NCBI GenBank assembly: GCA_016873575.1
Contig: VGWY01000104.1
Location: forward strand, 1 to 8,977
Direction of reading: 5' to 3'
DNA from: Nitrospira sp.
GTDB taxonomy: Bacteria > Nitrospirota > Thermodesulfovibrionia > Thermodesulfovibrionales > SM23-35
DNA: 8,977 nt
The notes beneath the pieces were generated by a model, which was given only the letters and a program-made list of their open reading frames with translations, made no database searches and was not told the origin of the DNA. Made by a program: the position numbers and the translations under genes. Of the stretch, positions 1-7,245 are shown in pieces; the stretch's first letter is position 1, and each line of letters begins with the position of its first letter.

Positions 1-2
1 GC

Positions 3-92
3 AATCGGCTCAAAGCCACCATTTGCTGGAATTTCACAAAGAACGACGCTCGAAAAAAATTGACCAGATTCTACGAGACTATTAAGAATTAA
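3..92 (+). pseudogene. C-terminal tail of a probable IS630-type transposase (partial at window edge)
   Basis: The frame beginning at position 3 is open for 29 codons and stops with TAA at 90-92. It contains a W-N-F-T-x-x-D-A-R-K-K-L-x-R-F-Y pattern. This resembles the W-x-F-T-x-x-D-A-R-x-K-L-x-R-x-Y ending that I recall from IS630-family (Tc1/mariner-like DDE) transposases, so I read it as the end of such a gene. The identification rests on memory of the family and only 29 residues. The 5' part, including the DDE catalytic residues, is outside the window, so I cannot tell whether the gene is intact or a remnant. A second frame (2-85) is also open to the left edge for 27 codons but matches nothing I know. 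No terminal inverted repeat could be verified downstream. Confidence 0.42.
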
Positions 93-348
93 GTTTACAA
101 AGCACTAGTTAGAATGTATTTTGAATGATGGTAACCCAAGAAACAGAAATCTTCACCTAACTTTGCACACACACCCCTTAGCATGGTCGTTCCTTTTCAC
201 AATCATTGATTTTGATTGACACACATTTTTTATATTCTTGTGGTGCAAGGAATAATCGGACGGCATCCTTGTTGTGGGCTTTCTTCAGTTCTCTCCTAAA
301 AATGTCTTTTCTCTTTCGAAGTGAGGGAAACACTATCGAGCCAGTCTC

Positions 349-398
349 TTTAAATTGGAAGGAGACGTACTTTGTCGGTCTCCTTGGTTTAATTTAAA
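349..398. repeat. Two-part inverted repeat, possible hairpin, terminator or operator
   Basis: The left arm is TTTAAATT (349-356), a 2-nt spacer, then AAGGAGAC (359-366). The right arm is GTCTCCTT (378-385), a 5-nt spacer, then AATTTAAA (391-398). Both 8-bp blocks are perfectly complementary and enclose an 11-nt loop (367-377). The structure is long for chance. Reading on the plus strand, the inner stem is followed by GGTTTAATTT, which is only a weak U-tract, so an intrinsic terminator is possible but not clear. It could instead be a protein-binding palindrome or part of a mobile-element end. The TAA stop (394-396) of a minus-strand open frame falls inside the right arm. Confidence 0.5.
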
Positions 399-465
399 CA
401 GCAGCAAATACTCTCATCACTATATTTCCTTCTGTAATGATTACGTGACCACTCGATTCAGTTCC

Positions 466-480
466 GTTTGTTTGTGGCTG
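466..480 (+). repeat. Left copy of a 15-bp near-perfect direct repeat
   Basis: The sequence GTTTGTTTGTGGCTG recurs at 7132-7146 with one mismatch (T to C at the sixth base), in the same orientation. The two copies flank the two-gene module. They could mark the ends of an acquired segment, or be a coincidence of two G/T-rich stretches. Flanking bases beyond the 15 do not align well. Confidence 0.3.
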
Positions 481-612
481 AAGTAATGTTCTCGTTTCAG
501 ACGTAGCGATGCCTCCTCCCGATGACAGCCTCGTGGCTCTTTTCACCGGATGTGAACTCGCGGTGCTCCTTACCCACCCTCTAATATCGGTGCTAAGTCT
601 TAACTGTTTTCA

Positions 613-641
613 TTGATATTATTGGGCATTACTGCTAAAAA
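613..641 (+). promoter_or_regulatory. Candidate sigma70-type promoter for the two-gene module
   Basis: TTGATA at 613-618 matches five of six bases of the -35 consensus. After a 17-nt spacer comes TAAAAA at 636-641 (four of six for -10), preceded by TGC at 633-635, which is an extended -10 element. The predicted start of transcription is near 648-650, giving an untranslated leader of about 145 nt before the ATG at 794. No other pair upstream of the large gene has comparable spacing. The prediction is by eye and assumes an ordinary housekeeping sigma factor. Confidence 0.38.
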
Positions 642-782
642 TATACAGGTGATCAATATCCTGAAATGGCTGACATGAGGCGTCGGAAAGAAATTTCAGG
701 GAAACAATTAAGAAGAAAGACCTTGAGCTTCCCGACGAGGCAACAGGATTTTGCGAGTGAGATGACTATCTGCGTTTTTTGC

Positions 783-788
783 AAGGAG
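783..788 (+). promoter_or_regulatory. Shine-Dalgarno that sets the start of the large STAND gene
   Basis: AAGGAG lies 5 nt before the ATG at 794. A TTG at 779 would add five residues to the protein, but it has only T-rich sequence and no ribosome site upstream. The ATG at 794 is therefore the better start. Confidence 0.8.
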
Positions 789-793
789 TGGAT

Positions 794-3700
794 ATGCGAA
801 GTCACATAAACCCAGCTGATGGCGAGCGCCGCGCAATGGTTGGATATGTGCCCCAGTATGCTGCGGCTGCGGAATTGATTTATGACTCCCTATTACATGG
901 AACTTTTGAGTGGGTAAAGATCGCTGACCCTGAGGCAGGACGGGTTGATGACATTCAGATCGCATCGCCTGGGCGCATTGACGCTCATCAGGTTAAGTGG
1001 GGTGAGACCATTCAAAATATCAGCTTTCGAGATCTCACTTCCGATAAGAAAAGCAAGGATAGCTCACCTAAGCCGAACCTTATGAAACAGCTGGCAGACG
1101 GCTGGCAACGGCTGACTAGTCTATATCGGGATCGCGAAATATATGTCCATCTCATTACTTGCCATGTACCGTCATCTACCGCAAAAATACCATTCGATCA
1201 GCCGCCGCCAGCAGAGACGAGTTTACAAGGTTTTCTTCGTGACTGCTGGCTTGATAGAAGTTGGACAAGAAATGGCTTCCCAGGCATACCGTCCGGCTGG
1301 CATTCAGCCATAACTGAAATTCAAAAAGCCACCGACTTAAAAGATAATGAACTCTTCATTTTCCTGGAACACTGCGACCTTCATTTCCAGTATAGGGTTT
1401 CATTAAATGGAACTAACACGAGATCAGAGAGTCGTCGTAACAAGGATATCGAGCAGCTCTTCAAGCTTATTATCGAAATGGCAGGTGGCGAGCGAAGGAT
1501 TATCCAGTTATCCTGTACCGAACTTCTTAGGCGGTTGGGCTGGGAAACCCGCTTCAAATCGTACTTCAAGCATGAGTTTTGGATTGATGAGAGGCTGTAT
1601 CATCCCATCACAGACACAATAGCCGAATTGGAAGCGGGCATAGATCATTTCACCAAAGGATATATAGCCCTTATAGGAACGCCCGGTTCAGGAAAATCAA
1701 CTACGCTTACTCAGTTCCTCCGTTACCGAAAAGGGGTTAGAGTAATCCGTTACTATGCCTTTGTTAGAGACGACACCCAACTCGGTCGCGGCGAGGCTGT
1801 TAATTTCTTACATGACATAGTTATCGCACTGAAAGAACAAGGTATTCGCGGGATAGAAAGAAGCAATCCTGAGACACGAGAGGAATTGCTGGACCAGTTG
1901 AGCTCTCAGCTGTCAGAATTGGGTGAGCATTGGAAGCAAGATGCAGTTAAAACGTTAATTCTGGTTGACGGACTGGATCACATTGAAAGAGAGCAATCCC
2001 CAGAGAGATCATTACTCAAAGATTTGCCATCACCGGAGAACTTCCCCGACGGCGTTCTATTTATTCTCGGATCTCAAAAAGTCAATCTGGAAGGATTATC
2101 CACACGCATTAAAGCTCATTTGCAGGAACAAGATAGAACTCTTGTCATGCACGCACTTTCCAGACAATCGGTTTTTGCAATAACCGATGCTGCCCCTCTT
2201 GAAAGTTTATTATCGGAGCACCAAAAAGATAAAATTTTACGGCTTTCAGATGGACATCCTCTTGCACTAATTTATTTGCTTCAAAAACTGCAACACGTTG
2301 AAAATAGCCAGGTTGATGCGTTGCTGGATTCTGTCGATCCATATAAAGGGCATATAGAACAGGACTATGAGGTCTACTGGAAGAGCATAGAAACGGATGT
2401 AGGAACCCGTGAGCTTCTTGCGCTTATGTCTCGATTGAGGGGGGCTATTTGTCTGTCAGATGTCTTGTCCTGGTCCAGAGAAGAGACTGTCAGACGCATG
2501 ATAAACACGGCTGGACACTATTTCCGCAAAGAGACTGACGTACAATGGGTCTTCTTTCATAACAGTTTCCGTCAATTCATACTGATGAAGACGGGAAGAA
2601 ACCTATTGGATCACGAAGACTTAAGTAAGCATAAAGGTTATCACTTGCAGCTTGCTGAATATGCTTCCAAAGCGCCATTTGGATCTGCGTGGTCATGGGA
2701 AGAACTTTACCATCGGGCATGTGCCAGAGATAATCATGGCGTAATTGACCTCGGTTCGCAGAACAATCTCAGAAAACAATTCTATTCGCTGCGTCCCATA
2801 GAAGATATTCTTGATGACATAACCTTATGCCTTAAAGCCGCGAGAGAAGAATTGGACGGTCTCGCAGTCGTCAGAGCGTTGCTGATTGAATCAGAACTGC
2901 GGGAGCGTAATAGAAATCTTGAAGAGACTGACATACCTCGGCTACTGCTTGAGCTGAAAGACACGCAAGCTGCAGTTGACTACGTCATTCGAGGGCGAGA
3001 GCTTAGAGTATCAGCCACAGAAGCTTTAAAGTTTTGCTCGATACTGATTACAAGAGGAAATGTAGAAGCCGCAAGAATCATATTTGATGTTGCTGAACCA
3101 TTGGACATACTGAAGGGATTGGAAAGTGTAGAAGGGGGTCGAACGGGCAACTTAACGGAAGCTAAGGCTTGGGCTAATATTGCTCATTACTTTAGATCCC
3201 TTGAAAGTATCTTTCAGGTAGTCGATCAGCTTCGTGCCGATTTGAAATCTTTTCATGGCTGGGATCCTAATGACGCAAACGGGTATGTGCGTCACTCTGT
3301 CCTGAAGTCTTTGGCAAATGGCATTTTTGAAAGCAGGAATCCTGGGAAAATAGAACCATTCAAAAAATATTTAGGAGAACGCGCTGATGCAAAAGATATT
3401 CTTCTCCATATGGACTTCCAGGCTTGCTATGAACGTAGGAACAATTTAGAGGCGGATGCTGCTCTGGAGAGAATTTTGCTCTGGGCTGCTCAGAATGACT
3501 TAGACGAGAGTGAGAAGACCTTGATTGCTGAGTACTTGTTCCGCATCAGAAGCGACAAAAAAGCGGCTGCTCAATGGATTGAAACTATCGCACAACCGAA
3601 TTTATACAAGGATGAAGTAGGTAGTGAATGGCGTAGTCTTTCACCGTTTCTTCAGCGAATACGCCTCAACAGGCTGAAAGCAGCTTTAGGTGTGCCTGTT

Positions 3701-5836
3701 GATCCAGTGGTTGCAGTACCCGATAGCGAAGACGAACGACAAAAGGCTGCTGTGCTTTTTGAACGGATGCTTGTCATTCTTGCTAACGTTTGGGGTCGTT
3801 CATGGAAAGGGAAGCAGATCAGCCCTTCCGAAATACTATCTCAAATTCACCCTGCACTTGTTTTGTTCAATAGGCGCGAACACGGTACGGAGGATTGGAC
3901 CACGTGGTATCGATTCAAGCGTGCAGCACCAGATTACTTCTCATTTCTAATAAAGGCAGTGGCTACCCATGGAACTAATGCGATTGAAGTGCTCGCAAGG
4001 GCATTTGAATCACAATGGAACAATAAAGAAACGCAGCATTACTGGAATAAGGGGTGGAGGCGACATATTGCTCTTGAACTTTATCGTGCCGGTTCCTCAT
4101 TAGAATCTACATTAAGTCATTTTTCGAAAATCGAAGAGGAGATGGGCATATGGGATGATATAGATGAACGTTTACGGGACTGCGAGGAACAGGCGCTGGC
4201 CTGGATCGAAATTGGAGAGCCGCAGCGAGCACAAGCTTTGCTGCCGCGAATGTTAGAATCGGCTTTCGGGATTTATCACGACAAGGATTATAGATTCCAG
4301 CATTGGGTAGAATGGCTTTCAAGGTATAACGCGGAGCAAAGGGTAGGCATTGCAGATCGTGTTAGGCGATTCTCTGGAGCCCTCGTTGTTTTGGAAAATA
4401 CAAGCCGAGGACGTTACGTTCAAGACGGGGCAAGAGATCTCATAGAGACTACAGCCTTATGGAATCAAGTATATGCGTTGTCATTATGTAAATGGTTGTT
4501 GGATAATAAATCTCTTCTATTTGAAAATGCCGTTGAAGGCTTGTTGCTGGCTGCATTGAAGATATCCGCTCCACCTGTTGAAATTATCCTTAGTGTCATA
4601 ACACATCTATTGATTCCTTTTCAGTCAGGCGCTTCTGCGGAGTTTGCATCACTTTTTGCCGAGAAATGCTTAGAGGTAATAGGCAAGGAAAAAACGGATG
4701 AACTCCTGAGAACTCTTGCAACGACAATCGATACAAAGGCATATCCAACTGATCGTAATGAATGGTGGCGTGGACTTTCTAAAGGGCTCAGGCAGGGTGG
4801 TACTGTTTCTTCATGGATTGAAGCAAAGGTTGGGAGGTCTCCCAAGAAGGACGACGGCACAACTTATCCGAAAGTGACTCTGCAATCTGGTGAAACCCTA
4901 AGAGCAGAAGATATCCTTTCCATTGTAGACTCCTATGAAACTTTCTCAGGTTTGTTAGATTCAATATCAGCTGCGGAATATTTCGCCTGGGAAAAGATTC
5001 TTCCTCGGATTATAGGCGAATTGAATTATGATCAGCTCGGCATAATAAAAGAGAAACTTGAGAAATTTAAGCTTAATCAAACAGCACTATATTTTTTCGC
5101 GCGGCGGCTGCTTGAGCTCGGATATAAAGAGGAGGCTCGTCAAATTGCTGATGAAATAATGAAACTCTCTTCTCCACGAGGCTGGAATCCGCATTATGAC
5201 GGAGGCTCGCGGCTTGCGGCAGCCCAGAGTCTTATTGATTTGGAAAAGGAGGAGGGCCGCAGAGCAGCCTTTAGAATGTTTATTGATGACTATCTGGCGG
5301 AGATACGATATCCAACTGACCTGCTTTGGAGTCTGGAAAAGTTAATTCCTATCTTCTTCGAAAAATTATCTATAGGGGCTCTCTGGGATGAAATTGAACA
5401 GCATGTCTATCAGATTTACGATTTCTCGCATGCTGCTGAATTCCCACCAGCGCCGCCGGACGCTATCGAGATGCACTCATCAATGTTGATCGAACTTCTA
5501 CAGTTTACCCTTGCGATGCCCGTTCCGGAAATACGACAAGAAGCGCTTAAGGCGATGTGCCAAATTATTGATATTAGGGCAGCTGATGAAGCAATGGTTG
5601 AGATATTACGAGAACTATTGACAGGTGGAGAGTCGGAACAGATTTGTGCCCTCTCCATATTAGAAGTCGTAAAGGACTTGCGGCCGGATTTCATCAATTT
5701 TCTTGCAGATGAATGTATTCAGCTAAGTGATTCTCCTAATATACTGGTGCGTCTGATGGCTGTCGGTATTACAGAAGCACTGCACCTGCAAAAGAAGGAA
5801 ATAGAAAAGGCACGCATAGAACTGCCAGTCACTTAA
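794..5836 (+). CDS. Avs-like STAND NTPase with N-terminal PD-(D/E)XK nuclease-like domain and long helical-repeat sensor
   Basis: This 1680-residue, probably cytoplasmic protein has no signal peptide or membrane segment that I can see. Residues about 10-150 carry a G-Y-x-x-Q-Y motif (17-22), then V-D-D-I (Asp52/53) and I-D-x-H-Q-V-K-W (Gln66, Lys68). That is the D...QxK layout of PD-(D/E)XK nucleases of the Cap4/DUF4297 kind. The P-loop GTPGSGKST is at 295-303 (Lys301), Walker B LILVDGLDH at 388-396 (Asp392), a STAND GxP motif (GHP) at 487-489 and a winged-helix-end motif F-H-x-S-F-R-x-F at 588-595. From about 605 to the end it is helical, with TPR-like hairpins (for example 687-707, 735-790) and HEAT-like repeats at about 1560-1665. 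Length and order fit antiviral STAND (Avs) proteins, which bind a phage protein through the C-terminus, oligomerise and activate the N-terminal effector. The ligand and subfamily cannot be told from sequence alone. The start is the ATG with AAGGAG 5 nt upstream. It is the first gene of a likely two-gene operon. Confidence 0.75.
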   Translation: MRSHINPADGERRAMVGYVPQYAAAAELIYDSLLHGTFEWVKIADPEAGRVDDIQIASPGRIDAHQVKWGETIQNISFRDLTSDKKSKDSSPKPNLMKQLADGWQRLTSLYRDREIYVHLITCHVPSSTAKIPFDQPPPAETSLQGFLRDCWLDRSWTRNGFPGIPSGWHSAITEIQKATDLKDNELFIFLEHCDLHFQYRVSLNGTNTRSESRRNKDIEQLFKLIIEMAGGERRIIQLSCTELLRRLGWETRFKSYFKHEFWIDERLYHPITDTIAELEAGIDHFTKGYIALIGTPGSGKSTTLTQFLRYRKGVRVIRYYAFVRDDTQLGRGEAVNFLHDIVIALKEQGIRGIERSNPETREELLDQLSSQLSELGEHWKQDAVKTLILVDGLDHIEREQSPERSLLKDLPSPENFPDGVLFILGSQKVNLEGLSTRIKAHLQEQDRTLVMHALSRQSVFAITDAAPLESLLSEHQKDKILRLSDGHPLALIYLLQKLQHVENSQVDALLDSVDPYKGHIEQDYEVYWKSIETDVGTRELLALMSRLRGAICLSDVLSWSREETVRRMINTAGHYFRKETDVQWVFFHNSFRQFILMKTGRNLLDHEDLSKHKGYHLQLAEYASKAPFGSAWSWEELYHRACARDNHGVIDLGSQNNLRKQFYSLRPIEDILDDITLCLKAAREELDGLAVVRALLIESELRERNRNLEETDIPRLLLELKDTQAAVDYVIRGRELRVSATEALKFCSILITRGNVEAARIIFDVAEPLDILKGLESVEGGRTGNLTEAKAWANIAHYFRSLESIFQVVDQLRADLKSFHGWDPNDANGYVRHSVLKSLANGIFESRNPGKIEPFKKYLGERADAKDILLHMDFQACYERRNNLEADAALERILLWAAQNDLDESEKTLIAEYLFRIRSDKKAAAQWIETIAQPNLYKDEVGSEWRSLSPFLQRIRLNRLKAALGVPVDPVVAVPDSEDERQKAAVLFERMLVILANVWGRSWKGKQISPSEILSQIHPALVLFNRREHGTEDWTTWYRFKRAAPDYFSFLIKAVATHGTNAIEVLARAFESQWNNKETQHYWNKGWRRHIALELYRAGSSLESTLSHFSKIEEEMGIWDDIDERLRDCEEQALAWIEIGEPQRAQALLPRMLESAFGIYHDKDYRFQHWVEWLSRYNAEQRVGIADRVRRFSGALVVLENTSRGRYVQDGARDLIETTALWNQVYALSLCKWLLDNKSLLFENAVEGLLLAALKISAPPVEIILSVITHLLIPFQSGASAEFASLFAEKCLEVIGKEKTDELLRTLATTIDTKAYPTDRNEWWRGLSKGLRQGGTVSSWIEAKVGRSPKKDDGTTYPKVTLQSGETLRAEDILSIVDSYETFSGLLDSISAAEYFAWEKILPRIIGELNYDQLGIIKEKLEKFKLNQTALYFFARRLLELGYKEEARQIADEIMKLSSPRGWNPHYDGGSRLAAAQSLIDLEKEEGRRAAFRMFIDDYLAEIRYPTDLLWSLEKLIPIFFEKLSIGALWDEIEQHVYQIYDFSHAAEFPPAPPDAIEMHSSMLIELLQFTLAMPVPEIRQEALKAMCQIIDIRAADEAMVEILRELLTGGESEQICALSILEVVKDLRPDFINFLADECIQLSDSPNILVRLMAVGITEALHLQKKEIEKARIELPVT

Positions 5837-5860
5837 TCACTTAAACTGCCGGATGTGGTT

Positions 5861-6970
5861 ATGCCCGAATATACCATTCCTTTAGACGCCATTCCGGCTG
5901 GACAACCATATCCTGATTCACATGACCCGCTTGAAATGGTCCGACCTTTTAACCCCTGGTTCAACATATTGTCAAAATTGTCGAATATACCCGTGCAGAA
6001 TTTGTTGGCACGAGCCGTGCTCTTAATGAAAATCCTTAGCCCATCGGATAAGTGGGATAAGAAAGCCGAGAAGAACCTTCAAGGCTGGCTAAGTGCAGCC
6101 GGTCTGAAGTTGAGCTTTAACCGACCTAGGCCTTCGCTTGCGTTTCAGGCTTTTTGTCATGTCCTTGCCGAACTTACTGATGCGAAAGTTGTCAGTGAAC
6201 ATTCTTTATTTCTGTTGAAAAAGGAGATCGTCATACATGAACCGATTCTATCACTTGTAGAACCTACACCGCGACCGCGCGAGATCACTATTCCTACAAG
6301 TGATGATATCGGGACCTATCCGAGAAAAAATTGGGGAGATGCCAGTCATGAATCTCTGCACTTTCTGCCTGGGCGGCTGGAAGACGGTCGTTTGATTCTT
6401 GCTGAGCTGACTCGTATTGTTCGCTTTGAATGGGAAATGCCGGGAGAATATCGCTTTTCGATGGTATGCCACAAGGACTGGCCAGAACCGGACAATTTGC
6501 GGCATGCATACGATTTCTTCCCTTTCAGTTCACATTGGCACGCAAGCTTTTATCCCAATCTAAAAGATGCCTCCGAGTGGCCTTCCATCGCAATCCTTGC
6601 GAAACCACTTCAAGTTGAATTCGGCGGTATTGAATGGCTTGCTATTAATCCTGCAATACCATTGAGACTGGGCTGGAAACTCAGTAAGGATGGGCTTTTC
6701 CGTTGGCTCGACTCAGAAGAGGCGACTGCCGTGGAAAGTGTATGGTGGAAGGACGGTCCTATTCGTCGCATGCCGCCACGTTTTCACGAAGTATGTTCAG
6801 AAGGTTGGTTAGTGGTGGCACCTGGTAAAGCAGCAAATGATATTAGCAAGGTTATAGGACAAGCCATTCAGCTGCGTGCAATAGTCCGACGTTATAAAAA
6901 ACAGGGCGAAAAAGAAGAAAGATTAATGTTGAGCTTTGATCGTAAGGTGTGGTTTCACGGACATAGATAA
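5861..6970 (+). CDS. Uncharacterised Trp-rich protein, probable partner of the STAND protein
   Basis: I do not recognise this 369-residue protein. It starts at the ATG at 5861, 24 nt after the stop of the STAND gene, so the two are probably co-transcribed and may be translationally coupled. The ribosome site is weak (GGA at 5851-5853). A GTG at 5855 would add two residues. Residues about 20-125 look mostly helical (Leu, Ala and Lys rich). A Pro-rich linker lies near 135-150, and the remainder looks beta-rich, with alternating hydrophobic and charged residues. It contains 15 tryptophans (about 4%), roughly three times the usual share, including a W-W pair, an H-W-H motif and several E-W or G-W pairs. 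No signal peptide, membrane segment, P-loop, zinc-binding cysteine cluster or nuclease motif is visible. Its position suggests a role with the STAND protein, such as adaptor, regulator, chaperone or second effector. That is inference from linkage only. Confidence 0.72.
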   Translation: MPEYTIPLDAIPAGQPYPDSHDPLEMVRPFNPWFNILSKLSNIPVQNLLARAVLLMKILSPSDKWDKKAEKNLQGWLSAAGLKLSFNRPRPSLAFQAFCHVLAELTDAKVVSEHSLFLLKKEIVIHEPILSLVEPTPRPREITIPTSDDIGTYPRKNWGDASHESLHFLPGRLEDGRLILAELTRIVRFEWEMPGEYRFSMVCHKDWPEPDNLRHAYDFFPFSSHWHASFYPNLKDASEWPSIAILAKPLQVEFGGIEWLAINPAIPLRLGWKLSKDGLFRWLDSEEATAVESVWWKDGPIRRMPPRFHEVCSEGWLVVAPGKAANDISKVIGQAIQLRAIVRRYKKQGEKEERLMLSFDRKVWFHGHR

Positions 6971-7245
6971 TTTCTATGAAGAGCAGTTGGTTCATGCATT
7001 GGTAATAGTGCATAGCACACCGTGCTTCTGCATTTGCTCGAGCATTTCCAATAGTACCCCGCAGGATGATTAAGAGTGCTTGAGTTTCGGTTACTGTGAG
7101 CATCTATTACAACCTGTCTTATCTCTGAAATGTTTGCTTGTGGCTGTACTATTCGCTCAGTGGTAAATACCCAGCGCGCGAGTTTGATGAAGGAAGCAAC
7201 AATATACTTGGCAGTGTCTGATAGATCAAAGCCTAATAAATAGAA
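6971..7245. other. Convergent intergenic gap between the defence-like pair and mnmG
   Basis: No gene can be supported here. The minus strand is open in the mnmG frame for 96 codons beyond the mnmG stop (6958-7245) but has no start codon with a ribosome site. A weak interrupted hairpin lies at 7009-7032 (TGCA and AGCAC pair with GTGCT and TGCA around an ACC loop). It lacks a U-tract, so I do not call it a terminator. The right copy of the 15-bp direct repeat is at 7132-7146. No rsmG-like sequence follows mnmG. Confidence 0.55.
7132..7146 (+). repeat. Right copy of a 15-bp near-perfect direct repeat
   Basis: GTTTGCTTGTGGCTG matches 466-480 at 14 of 15 positions in the same orientation. It lies about 100 bp beyond the mnmG stop, on the far side of the two-gene module from the left copy. 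Confidence 0.3.

Larger units (their letters stand above)
93..793. other. Intergenic region, about 700 bp, without a convincing gene
   Basis: No frame here has a start codon with a usable Shine-Dalgarno and protein-like content. A 63-codon plus-strand frame (206-397, TTG start) has no ribosome site and runs into the inverted repeat at 349-398. The minus strand is open for 71 codons (397-609) but without a good start; its composition (Gly, Ser and Thr rich) is not diagnostic. A 47-codon plus-strand frame (666-809) overlaps the start of the large gene. The stretch is unusually long for a simple promoter region and may hold degraded transposon DNA from the element at its left, an RNA gene, or a displaced control region. 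I see no tRNA, rRNA or CRISPR repeat. Confidence 0.6.

Noticed and set aside
216..236. TTGACA (216-221) followed by TATATT (231-236) as a promoter
   Set aside because: The boxes are only 9 nt apart, too close for a sigma70 promoter, and no gene follows nearby.
206..397. 63-codon plus-strand frame with TTG start
   Set aside because: No ribosome site, no recognisable protein content, and its 3' end is the inverted repeat at 349-398.
482..616. Plus-strand frame whose start resembles a response-regulator V-L-V-S-D-x-A-M-P segment
   Set aside because: Only about 45 codons, with no further receiver-domain features and no start with a ribosome site; taken as coincidence.
7009..7032. Hairpin as intrinsic terminator for the two-gene operon
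   Set aside because: The stem is short and interrupted, and no T-run follows on either strand.
6852..7103. 83-codon minus-strand frame overlapping the 3' end of the Trp-rich gene
   Set aside because: It overlaps a well-supported gene antisense, lacks a ribosome site and resembles nothing known.
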